A DNA stretch of 64,000 nt, taken from the NCBI GenBank assembly GCA_965262595.1, contig OZ253548.1, positions 930,001 through 994,000 of the forward strand, written 5' to 3'. This DNA is from CATQHB01 sp965262595 (GTDB taxonomy: Bacteria > Chloroflexota > Dehalococcoidia > Lucifugimonadales > UBA3495). Shown here one piece after another: positions 1 to 7,252 of the stretch (within the stretch, counting starts at the first letter, position 1; the number at the start of each line of letters is the position of its first letter). The notes under the pieces are model-generated. The model was not told where the DNA came from. It saw only the letters and a list, made by a program, of their open reading frames with translations, and searched no databases. The position numbers and the translations under genes were made by a program.

Positions 1-543
1 TTTTTCGGGAGCCAAACCCAGCCGATTCAGAATACGGACGGTATAGGCGTCAATGACAAAGGAGGGCCTGCCCGCCGCATATACCAGGATGTCGTCCGCG
101 GTTTCCGGGCCGATGCCATAAATGGATAGCAGCTCGGCTCGGAGCGGACCGGTGTCTTGAGCAAACAGCCGCGCCAGATCGCCGCCGTAGCTCTCCATTA
201 GGTGGGCGGCAAAGGCCTTCAACTTTCGTGCCTTGGCGTTGAAGTAACCGGATGGGCGTATGATATCCGCCAGTTCAGCTTGAGGACGACGGTGAATGGC
301 AGGGAACGACCAACAGTCTGCCTGTTTCATCCGTTCGATTGCCCGTTCCACGTTATTCCAGGACGCCGATTGAGTTAGAATCGCCCCGATTACCACGTCA
401 AAAGGGCCGTCCCCGGGCCACCAGCCTTGCGGCCCGTAAGCGCCGTACAACCGCCGAAAAACTTCCTGGAAAGGGTATTCCTGCTTCAGCTCTTCAAGCG
501 ATGTTTTCTCTAACGCTTCGAGATTTGCGGACTTACCGTCCAT
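1..543 (-). CDS. Endonuclease III-related HhH-GPD protein (3' end beyond the window)
   Basis: Reading the minus strand from an ATG at 543 gives 181 codons with no stop up to position 1, so the C-terminus lies outside the window. The protein contains GPFDVVIGAILTQSASWNNV, the usual N-terminal helix of endonuclease III/MutY-like glycosylases. It later has LLSIYGIGPETADDILVYA, the helix-hairpin-helix, followed by FVIDAYTVRIL, which carries the catalytic Asp of the GPD segment. Expected role: removal of damaged bases in base excision repair. The [4Fe-4S] cysteine cluster, if present, would be in the missing part. It starts one base after the sfsA stop, so the two genes are probably co-transcribed. 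Substrate specificity cannot be judged. Confidence 0.85.
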   Translation of the reverse strand, partial: MDGKSANLEALEKTSLEELKQEYPFQEVFRRLYGAYGPQGWWPGDGPFDVVIGAILTQSASWNNVERAIERMKQADCWSFPAIHRRPQAELADIIRPSGYFNAKARKLKAFAAHLMESYGGDLARLFAQDTGPLRAELLSIYGIGPETADDILVYAAGRPSFVIDAYTVRILNRLGLAPEK

Positions 544-544
544 G

Positions 545-1267
545 TCAGCTTCCACCCATATTCACGGGCAGCCGGTCAGCCAGCTTTATCTCACTTTCAG
601 ATACCCGGCAGCAATAAGCATAGATTTCTACGCCGGCAGCATGGGCCGCTTGCAATGCCGCCCCAAACTCCGGATCCGCCGGAACGTGGGGTGAGAAGGA
701 GGACGCGTCATTACGCTGAATCACGAACATCGCCGCCCCTCGATGACCTGCCGCCACCGCCTGGCTTAACGTGTTCAAGTGCTTAACTCCCCTTAGTGTT
801 GGGGCGTCCGGGAACCGGGCAACGCCGTCCACTACCAGAGTCACCGACTTAGTTTCCACGTAGGCCCGACCGGTCGGTCCCGACAGCATAATGTCCAGAC
901 GGCTATCGCCATAGGTCACTTCGCGGCGCACTTGGGGATAATCGGCAAACTGCGGCAGCAATCCCTCTTCCAAAGCCTCAGCCACCAATGCATTGGGCAG
1001 CCGGGAATCCGCCGAGACAAACGTAGATTCAAGGTCAACTAAAGCCAGGTCATATTGAGTCTTACGGTGTTCGCCGGGCATTGGAGTTAACAACATACGG
1101 CGGCCGGATTCCAGCAACTCGTGCATCCGACCTGAGTTTGCGACATGTACCATTACCTCCCGGCCATCCAACTCCACCAGGGCGGCGAAACGGTTCAGGC
1201 GGACCAGGAAACGAGCCTCTACCAGTTGGGGGGCTAACTTCACCAATTTCTCGATTTTCCCCCACAT
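545..1267 (-). CDS. sfsA: SfsA family protein (sugar fermentation stimulation protein homologue)
   Basis: This 240-residue protein is the usual length for SfsA. Recognisable family blocks are the N-terminal OB-like segment with VMVHVANSGRMHELL, then YGDSRLDIML, YVETKSVTLVVDG and FPDAPTLRGVKHL, the last three forming a PD-(D/E)XK-like nuclease core. The family was named for a stimulatory effect on maltose metabolism in Escherichia coli, and nuclease activity has been proposed; the cellular role remains uncertain. The start is the ATG at 1267, with only a weak ribosome binding site. The stop lies one base before the start of the glycosylase gene, suggesting translational coupling. Confidence 0.92.
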   Translation of the reverse strand: MWGKIEKLVKLAPQLVEARFLVRLNRFAALVELDGREVMVHVANSGRMHELLESGRRMLLTPMPGEHRKTQYDLALVDLESTFVSADSRLPNALVAEALEEGLLPQFADYPQVRREVTYGDSRLDIMLSGPTGRAYVETKSVTLVVDGVARFPDAPTLRGVKHLNTLSQAVAAGHRGAAMFVIQRNDASSFSPHVPADPEFGAALQAAHAAGVEIYAYCCRVSESEIKLADRLPVNMGGS

Positions 1268-1437
1268 AAAAGAGTTCGTCGGATTCTCAGGCCCGGGGAA
1301 GCGTCCTCGACGGCGGACGCGCTATTGGTTGTTCGCCCACCGGCCGCTTTTAGCCGGCAGGCCTGGATATGGCTAATCGTAGCAACCGATAACATGGCTG
1401 GCAATCCTTGGAAAAAGTTGCGGGACAATTGGAAGCT

Positions 1438-1470
1438 CGACCTATCATCGACCTATCATCGGCGTATAAT
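1438..1470 (+). promoter_or_regulatory. Candidate pyrF promoter with a direct repeat
   Basis: A perfect -10 hexamer TATAAT lies at 1465-1470, about 40 bases before the pyrF start. Immediately upstream, the 11-mer CGACCTATCAT occurs twice in tandem (1438-1448 and 1449-1459), covering the place where a -35 box would be. No good -35 hexamer is visible, so the repeat may be an activator or repressor site. That role is inference. Confidence 0.45.
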
Positions 1471-1508
1471 AGGCGGATAATTAGGGACGGACAATACCGG
1501 AGGGGTGA

Positions 1509-2345
1509 ATGCCCAGCTATGTTGAAGACTTGGAACAAGCCTGTAGCGCCAACCGGAGTTTGGTCTGCGTGGGGCTGGACCCTGAGCCATCCCGGCTGCC
1601 GGTAAAGGACGTTTTTGAATTCAACCGGGCCATTATCGACGCCACTGCCGACCTGGTATGTTGCTACAAACCTAACCTGGCCTTTTACGAAGCATTGGGC
1701 CTGCCCGGTCTGAGGGCGCTGGAAAGCACCATTCAATATATTCGAGAGGAAGCGCCGCAAGTTCAGATAATTGGGGACGCCAAACGCGGCGATATCGGCC
1801 CCTCCGCAGCAGCCTACGCCAGGGCCATGTTCCAGGTCTGGGGCTTTAACGCGGTCACAGTTAACCCCTGGGGTGGTGAGGACACGGTCCAGCCCTTCCT
1901 GGAAGATCCCGGCCGGGGCGTGTTTCTGTGGTGCCGCGGTTCCCACCCAGGCGCCGCGGATTTGCAGGATTTGAGGGTGGAATCCCCTTATGGCAATCTC
2001 CCGGTCTATGAGCATCTAGCCCGGGCCAGCCGTGATTGGAACCGGCACGGCAATTTGTGCCTGGTCGTAGGGGCTACCGTGCCGGAGCAACTTGCGAAAG
2101 TTAGGCTGACTTGCCCAGAGGCGCCGCTGCTTATTCCCGGCGTCGGGGCTCAGGGCGGCGACTTGCAGTCCGCGGTTCGCAGCGGCGTAGATAACCGGGG
2201 CAGGCGGGCAATAATCAGCTCGTCACGGGGTATCATCTACGCCTCTGCCGGGAGTGACTTTGCCCAGGCCGCGCGACGGGCTACCGCAGCTATGCGAGAC
2301 ACCATTAACCAGGTTCTGGAAGACGAAGGAAAGGGATGGCCCTAG
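1509..2345 (+). CDS. pyrF: Orotidine 5'-phosphate decarboxylase
   Basis: Catalyses the last step of UMP synthesis, OMP to UMP plus CO2. The 278-residue length and the motif DAKRGDIG, containing the catalytic Lys and Asp residues, indicate the longer bacterial type of OMP decarboxylase. LVCVGLDPEPSRLP near the N-terminus is the first strand with its substrate-binding Asp, and LLIPGVGAQGGD near residue 200 is the phosphate-binding strand. The start ATG at 1509 follows a GGAGGGG ribosome binding site. The gene is about 5 kb from the pyr operon on the opposite strand, and no PyrR-type leader is visible before it. Its 3' end overlaps the DUF951 gene by 10 bases. Confidence 0.95.
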   Translation: MPSYVEDLEQACSANRSLVCVGLDPEPSRLPVKDVFEFNRAIIDATADLVCCYKPNLAFYEALGLPGLRALESTIQYIREEAPQVQIIGDAKRGDIGPSAAAYARAMFQVWGFNAVTVNPWGGEDTVQPFLEDPGRGVFLWCRGSHPGAADLQDLRVESPYGNLPVYEHLARASRDWNRHGNLCLVVGATVPEQLAKVRLTCPEAPLLIPGVGAQGGDLQSAVRSGVDNRGRRAIISSSRGIIYASAGSDFAQAARRATAAMRDTINQVLEDEGKGWP

Positions 2346-2539
2346 AGCTGAAGGTTGGAGACCAGGTGCGGATGAAGAAAGCGCACCCCTGCGGCGGTTA
2401 CCTATGGAAGGTGACTCGGTTGGGTGCGGACATTGGAATTCAGTGCCTGAAGTGCAACCACTACGTCATGCTTCCCAGGCCTTACCTGGAGCGCAGGCTG
2501 CGGGAAGTTGTAAGCCGTGAGCAATCGCCCACTGACTAA
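2336..2539 (+). CDS. DUF951 family protein
   Basis: A 67-residue protein matching the small DUF951 family. It has a beta-rich N-terminus (LKVGDQVRMKKAHPCGG), a WKVTRLGADIGIQCLKC core and a basic VMLPRPYLERRLR segment. Cysteines in HPCGG and CLKC could bind a metal or form a knuckle. The family is widespread in Firmicutes and Chloroflexota, often near DNA replication or translation genes, and its function is unknown. The ATG lies inside the last codons of pyrF, so the two are probably translated in a coupled way. Confidence 0.85.
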   Translation: MALELKVGDQVRMKKAHPCGGYLWKVTRLGADIGIQCLKCNHYVMLPRPYLERRLREVVSREQSPTD

Positions 2540-2571
2540 CGGCGCTATTGATTAAGGGCGCTTCGGTAAGG

Positions 2572-3534
2572 TCAATCCCCAATTGTGACCAACCCAGGAG
2601 TATTCCCTAGATGGCCTGGTGTCGGAGTTTCCCACTCGTCCAAATGAACATGAAAGTCGCTCAAATGCTCTACCAGCGTATCTATAAAGTTCCGCACCGC
2701 CCGTCCCAGGAACTTGCCTCTCAAGGTGCAAATCCCTATTTCAGAGGCCGGGAAGATGTGCTCCAGGGAAACTACACCCAGCTTGTCATGGTCTTCCGGG
2801 TGGAGAGTGAAGTCGTTGGCGATGGCCACTCCCATGCCAATTTCAACGTACCGCTTGACTGACTCGGAGTGGTCCACAGCCAATACAACGTTGAAAGCGA
2901 TGCCGTTGTCCTTGAATGCCTGCTCCAAGTTGCGACGGGTCAAGCTCTCCGGGCTGGATAAAATCAAGGGCCAGTTAGCAATATCGTGCAATTCTATTGG
3001 ATGTTTTTGCAATAACTGATGCCCTGGCGGGGTAACCAAGACCACGTTATACCGGAACATACTGGAAAATTCCAGCGAAGGCTCATCCGCCATCGGCGGC
3101 GAACAAATAGCCAGATCCAGTTCGCCGGATTTGACTAATTGCATCAGGCTGGCGTAAGACCGCGCCATCAACTGCAGCCGGACATCCGGATAAAACCCCA
3201 GGAAAGACTGAATTGGCCGGGGCAAGTGATGCATAACCAGGTCGGGATAAGCCCCTATATGCAATGACCCGCGGCGCTCGGTGTAGTCCATCTGAGTCTT
3301 GAGGGTATCAACCGACCCGACAATTGGCGTGATAAGCTCCATAAAGACCAGGCCTTCGGAAGTGAGCTGGATTGGACGCTTTATCCGGTCAAAAAGAGTG
3401 ATTCCAAACTCTTCCTCCAGCTTTCGCAAGTGGGTGGTCACCGTGGGCTGACCCAATTCCAGCTTGCGGGCCGCCTTGGAAACGCTGTGGAGCAGAGCGA
3501 CATGATAAAAACTTATTATCTCTCGCAGTTCCAT
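2572..3534 (-). CDS. LysR family transcriptional regulator
   Basis: A 320-residue protein with an N-terminal winged helix (residues about 1-60, including LHSVSKAARKLELGQPTVTT and FGITLFDRIKRPIQLT) and a periplasmic-binding-like effector domain from about residue 90. The HTH is typical: SKAA...GQPTVTTHLRKLE. It is divergent from the ferredoxin gene at 3730 across an AT-rich spacer with palindromes, the usual arrangement for a LysR protein controlling itself and its neighbour. The closest functional group (CysB/Cbl-like or other) cannot be told. The inducer is unknown. Confidence 0.92.
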   Translation of the reverse strand: MELREIISFYHVALLHSVSKAARKLELGQPTVTTHLRKLEEEFGITLFDRIKRPIQLTSEGLVFMELITPIVGSVDTLKTQMDYTERRGSLHIGAYPDLVMHHLPRPIQSFLGFYPDVRLQLMARSYASLMQLVKSGELDLAICSPPMADEPSLEFSSMFRYNVVLVTPPGHQLLQKHPIELHDIANWPLILSSPESLTRRNLEQAFKDNGIAFNVVLAVDHSESVKRYVEIGMGVAIANDFTLHPEDHDKLGVVSLEHIFPASEIGICTLRGKFLGRAVRNFIDTLVEHLSDFHVHLDEWETPTPGHLGNTPGLVTIGD

Positions 3535-3565
3535 AAGAGCGCGTTACCTCAAGAACGAATGATAC

Positions 3566-3631
3566 ATATTCTATGTTAATATAATATATTATGCAATATC
3601 ACTTGACAAAATACTAAACTCTATTGAGAAT
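3566..3631 (+). promoter_or_regulatory. Divergent LysR/ferredoxin control region
   Basis: The spacer holds an inverted repeat ATATT-N7-AATAT (3566-3582), which contains the T-N11-A pattern bound by LysR proteins. An adjacent 12-base palindrome ATAATATATTAT covers 3581-3592. A plus-strand promoter follows: -35 TTGACA at 3603-3608, a 17-base spacer and -10 GAGAAT at 3626-3631. Transcription would start about 90 bases before the ferredoxin start codon. Binding by the adjacent LysR protein is inferred from position only. Confidence 0.55.
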
Positions 3632-3729
3632 AACTTTTGCCAGACACGTTTTCCCCGCGTCCCCCAAATGGGTAATCCGGACGATTACGAAAACATCTTT
3701 GCCTCTGCTAGCTAGAAGGAAAAGAGTCG

Positions 3730-3972
3730 ATGCCATTTGTAATTACTGAACCCTGTATCGGGGTCCAAGATGCCTCTTGCGTCGAGGTGTGCCCAGTGGA
3801 TTGTATTCACACGGGCGAAGACGAGCAGATGTTTTTCATAAACCCCGACGACTGTATAGATTGCGCTTATTGCGAGTCCGCTTGCCCGGTAAACGCAATA
3901 TTCGACGAGTTCACTGTTCCCGCGAACTGGAGAGAATACGTGCAGAAGAATCGGGCGTTTTACAGAAAATAG
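3730..3972 (+). CDS. Ferredoxin with two Fe-S clusters (7Fe/8Fe, FdxA-like)
   Basis: An 80-residue soluble electron carrier. The first cluster motif is C-x7-C-x3-C-x3-C (CIGVQDASCVEVCPVDC), with the widened spacing typical of [3Fe-4S] or modified clusters in FdxA-type ferredoxins. The second is a classical CIDCAYCESACP [4Fe-4S] motif. The tail ends NWREYVQKNRAFYRK. It is preceded by an AGAAGGAAAAG ribosome binding site and stands alone under the promoter next to the LysR gene. Its redox partner is not evident in the window. Confidence 0.92.
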   Translation: MPFVITEPCIGVQDASCVEVCPVDCIHTGEDEQMFFINPDDCIDCAYCESACPVNAIFDEFTVPANWREYVQKNRAFYRK

Positions 3973-4278
3973 TCACCCATTCCCCCTGCGCCCCGCTTTA
4001 CATTCCTCAATGCGTAGATTTATGAATCCGGTTCGTTGACGTCACTCCGGGGCTAACCGCAGCCCGTTAGTATCAGATAATTCACACCCGGCCCGGGGCT
4101 TCGCAGTATATTCCGGGCAAAATTTTTGGCCCGGCGCGGATTGTACCGGAACGGGCCATGCCGCAATTAGATAGCCTGGACTCAGTGGCTCCGGAATCGG
4201 TCCCCTGTTGGATCGTCAAAGGTCAATGATGCGCTCATTGCGGCGACCTTGGGGCACTAAAACATAAGAGGAGACCCG
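3973..4278. other. Intergenic region between ferredoxin and exporter genes
   Basis: About 300 bases without a supported gene. A short inverted repeat CCGGGC-N10-GCCCGG sits at 4113-4134 with an A4T5 loop, and could be a weak terminator for the ferredoxin transcript. The exporter ribosome binding site (AGAGGAGA) is at the right end. Nothing else is recognised. Confidence 0.4.
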
Positions 4279-5823
4279 GTGGAACTTGTAGGCTTGATTT
4301 TCCGAAGACTGAACGTAATCGGTAACTTCCATGAGTTGGGTACGGACAGTCAACGCCGGGAAACTCTCATTGGCTTGGCGGCAACCCAGTTGCTGGTCCA
4401 GCTATCGAGTATGCCGATTGCCCTGGTCATTCCTTCGGTTGCCCGCCACTTTGAAATAGACGTGGCCCAAGCTGCCTGGATGGTCGTTTTTCGACTGTTG
4501 ATGTTAGGCAGCACCGTATTCTTTGCCGCACGTCTGGGACAGAAATACGGTCATGTCCGAGTATATTTCATCGGCGCCATTCTGCTTTCCGTGGCCAGCG
4601 TCCTTTCCGCCACCTCTTTCACACCCACCCAGCTCATTCTTTGGAGCGGCTTAGTCGGCGTGGGCGGCGCCATGGTAACTGCCAACTCTAATGCCATCCT
4701 GGCCATGGTATTCCCCGCCGCGGAAAGGGGGCGCGCCTTCGCTATTCCGGTTGTGGCGGCCCGATTCGGCACATTGATCGGACTGGGCCTATTCGGTATT
4801 TTCCTGCAATTCGCGGGGGGCCAATGGGGCTGGCGTCTGGTATTTCTGACCTCACTTCCCATCGGAATATTGGCCATTAAATACAGTTTACCGTTGTTGA
4901 AATATCACGCGGGCCAAATTGCCGAGGAGAGCAAGCAGGTCTCCCTCAACTACTTTGGCGCTATTCTGATGGTGGCAACCCTGGGTACTTTCATTATGTC
5001 CGGGCTGCACATCCACGCGGGCGCCGAGTCTTTCACCTCCCCGGACGCCCTGACCTACCACGTGCCGATGCACCTGCTGTTCCTGGCCTGTCTGGGTCTC
5101 TTCTTTGTAATCCAGCAGCGCAGCAGCGACCCCTTCGTGGATTTTCGGTACTTCAAGCAGAAGTATTTCTCGATGTCCCTGTTCACCAACACCACATTCC
5201 ACCTGTCCATGCTGGCGGTAACCACGCTGATACCTATTCTGGTGGAAAACGGCCTGGGTTACGCCCCGATTATTGTGGCGCTGGTGCTACTGCCTAACCA
5301 ATTTATGGGGCTTTTCCTGCCTACATTGGGCGGCTGGATCCACGACCGCTATGATCCCAGATGGCTTCGACCCGGTTCGATGATGCTGATTGCATCCGGG
5401 TTTTTCCTGGCGGGTCTCTTTGCCGGGGACGTTCCAATCTGGATGCTGCCGATCCTGTTGCTGCCAATTGCCGTCGGCTCCAATCTGTTCAACTCGCCCA
5501 ACAATGCAACGGTGATGAACACTTTGCCCGAGAACCGGAGCTTTGCCTCCGGAATGTTGGAAACAACCCGGCAGATGGGCCATTCGATTGGTACGACCGT
5601 TAGCGCGACGGTGCTGGGACTGGCCCTGCCGGTAGCGATCGACCTGATGTCGCCGGCGGAAGCGCGTCCTTACTACCTCAGCGGGTTCCAGATTTCAGCA
5701 TTGGCCGTTGTCTGGATAATAATATCGGGCAGCATTGTAGCGATTTTCCAGAAAACTCCCAGCGGAGGGCCCGAGGTTCAGCGGACTGCCGCACCGGCGC
5801 CCCAGACCGGCGGAGACGGCTAA
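4279..5823 (+). CDS. MFS transporter, 14-TM drug:H+ antiporter type (DHA2/EmrB-QacA-like)
   Basis: A 514-residue integral membrane protein with many hydrophobic segments, about 14 by eye, as in the EmrB/QacA group. After the second helix comes FFAARLGQKYGHVRVYFIGA, the MFS motif A loop. LEIDVAQAAW-like spacing before helix 2 and FASGMLETTRQMGHSIGTTV near residue 430 are also typical of DHA2 proteins. Likely function: proton-driven export of an amphipathic compound; the substrate is unknown. The start is GTG at 4279, chosen because AGAGGAGA lies 6-8 bases upstream. The gene is monocistronic, bounded by a terminator at 5851. Confidence 0.88.
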   Translation: MELVGLIFRRLNVIGNFHELGTDSQRRETLIGLAATQLLVQLSSMPIALVIPSVARHFEIDVAQAAWMVVFRLLMLGSTVFFAARLGQKYGHVRVYFIGAILLSVASVLSATSFTPTQLILWSGLVGVGGAMVTANSNAILAMVFPAAERGRAFAIPVVAARFGTLIGLGLFGIFLQFAGGQWGWRLVFLTSLPIGILAIKYSLPLLKYHAGQIAEESKQVSLNYFGAILMVATLGTFIMSGLHIHAGAESFTSPDALTYHVPMHLLFLACLGLFFVIQQRSSDPFVDFRYFKQKYFSMSLFTNTTFHLSMLAVTTLIPILVENGLGYAPIIVALVLLPNQFMGLFLPTLGGWIHDRYDPRWLRPGSMMLIASGFFLAGLFAGDVPIWMLPILLLPIAVGSNLFNSPNNATVMNTLPENRSFASGMLETTRQMGHSIGTTVSATVLGLALPVAIDLMSPAEARPYYLSGFQISALAVVWIIISGSIVAIFQKTPSGGPEVQRTAAPAPQTGGDG

Positions 5824-5850
5824 GCAGCGGCGGTCACTGAGTCACGGGAA

Positions 5851-5881
5851 GCCGGGCGAAATTTATCGTCCGGCCATTTTT
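5851..5881 (+). terminator. Rho-independent terminator of the exporter gene
   Basis: GCCGGGCGA (5851-5859) pairs with TCGTCCGGC (5866-5874), one G-U pair included, around loop AATTTA. It is followed by CATTTTT on the plus strand. Confidence 0.75.
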
Positions 5882-6130
5882 GTGCCCGGCCAACCAGGTA
5901 ATATCCCTTGCTTCGCAGGATTATTGGCGCGGCGAAAGCCGGTTTTGCCAAAATCTACCGGGCGGGTTAAGCTGGGTTGGCTAATTTTGCCCTGAAAATG
6001 GGGCGGCGGTTGGTCCGTTTGACTGCCCGACCGTCAAAAACTTTGGCGGTTTATTCACCGGCCAATTAAGGGCTTGAGCCATCTGCCGTCAATCAGGAAA
6101 GTATCCGATAATTCAAAGAGGTAAGACACC

Positions 6131-7084
6131 ATGGCGCTGTTTCTCCGCGACGAAGAAGTCAACCAATCCGTAACAATGGAAGATATGCTGGAGGTTATCG
6201 AGGAGATGCAGCGGCGTTTCGGGCAAGGCGAGGTCACCAACCTGGCCCGACGCAAGATAATCGCTCCAGGCGGTATGCTTTCGGTTATGGGCGGAGGTCT
6301 ATTCTACGACGGAATTCTAGGCGTCAAAACTTACACAGTGGTCCAGGGTAAGTATTCCTTCCAGGTCAGCGTTTACGATGCCAATACGGGAGAGCTGATG
6401 TGCTACACCCAGGCTAACCGTTTGGGCCAACTGCGAACCGGAGCTACCACCGGCGTCGCGGTCAAACATCTATCCAGGAGCGACGCCGCTACCGTTGGAA
6501 TTATCGGCACCGGCTACCAGGCGCCCACTCAGTTGGAAGCGGTGTGCCAAGTACGAAATGTCCAGAAAATCCGCGCCTTCAGCCGGACTCCGGAAAGGCG
6601 GGAATCCTTCGCCAAAACCATGACCGACTCCCTGGGCATTTCGGTGGAACCGGTGAACAGCGGTGAAGCGGCGGTGGCCGGCAGCGACATCGTGATTTGC
6701 ATCGCTGCCGCGCAAGAGCCGGTGCTGCAAGGGGAATGGCTTTCCCCGGGCGCAACGGTGATCGGAGCCGGACCAACTACCTGGAGAGTACGGGAAGTTG
6801 ATGACGCCACATTTGCCCGGGCCGATAAAATATTTGTTGATTCGGTGGAGCAGGCCCCGGTTGAGGCCGGGGACATGGCGAGCGCAGTTGACCGGGGCAT
6901 TTTGCAGTGGAGCCGGTTGCAGGAGCTAAGGCAAGTGGTGGCCGGGGCAGTCACCGGGCGGGACAATCCCGAGCAAATTATCTACGCCAAGCTGATGGGT
7001 ACCGGAGTGGCCGATGTGGCCGCGGCCAAACTGGCCTACGACCGTGCGAAGTCCAAGTCCCTGGGCTTGGAAATGGAATGGTAA
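6131..7084 (+). CDS. Ornithine cyclodeaminase / mu-crystallin family protein
   Basis: A 317-residue NAD(P)-binding enzyme. Family features are LGVKTYTVVQGKYSFQVSVYD in the dimerisation domain, the RTGATTGVAVKHLSR segment, the Rossmann motif VGIIGTGYQAPTQLEAV (about residues 121-137), and GATVIGAGPTTWRVREVDD later. Members include ornithine cyclodeaminase, alanine dehydrogenase, ketimine reductases and lysine cyclodeaminase; sequence alone does not decide which applies here. A GAGGTAAG ribosome binding site precedes the ATG. Its stop lies inside the octamer repeat at 7081. No obvious metabolic partner is adjacent. Confidence 0.9.
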   Translation: MALFLRDEEVNQSVTMEDMLEVIEEMQRRFGQGEVTNLARRKIIAPGGMLSVMGGGLFYDGILGVKTYTVVQGKYSFQVSVYDANTGELMCYTQANRLGQLRTGATTGVAVKHLSRSDAATVGIIGTGYQAPTQLEAVCQVRNVQKIRAFSRTPERRESFAKTMTDSLGISVEPVNSGEAAVAGSDIVICIAAAQEPVLQGEWLSPGATVIGAGPTTWRVREVDDATFARADKIFVDSVEQAPVEAGDMASAVDRGILQWSRLQELRQVVAGAVTGRDNPEQIIYAKLMGTGVADVAAAKLAYDRAKSKSLGLEMEW

Positions 7085-7128
7085 CTCGGTAACTCGGTAA
7101 CCTGGCAACCTGGCAACCTGGTAACTCT
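7081..7128. repeat. Tandem octamer repeat, six units
   Basis: Six head-to-tail 8-mers: GTAACTCG twice, GTAACCTG once, GCAACCTG twice and a final GTAACTCT. The array begins at the last codon of the cyclodeaminase gene and supplies its TAA stop. Unit variants are grouped, as expected from slippage. Confidence 0.85.
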
Positions 7129-7252
7129 CTGACGTTAGCCGGGCCGGAAGAGCAGCCCACGCCTTGCTGTTGACCCAGCGCCGACCCGGTGTTTAGCGGG
7201 GCTTTCGCACCAACTTGACGCCAGACGCGCGACGGTTACGGACGCCTCCGGC

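Noticed and set aside
7081..7128. CRISPR-like array
   Set aside because: The units are 8 bases long with no spacers and no cas genes in the window.
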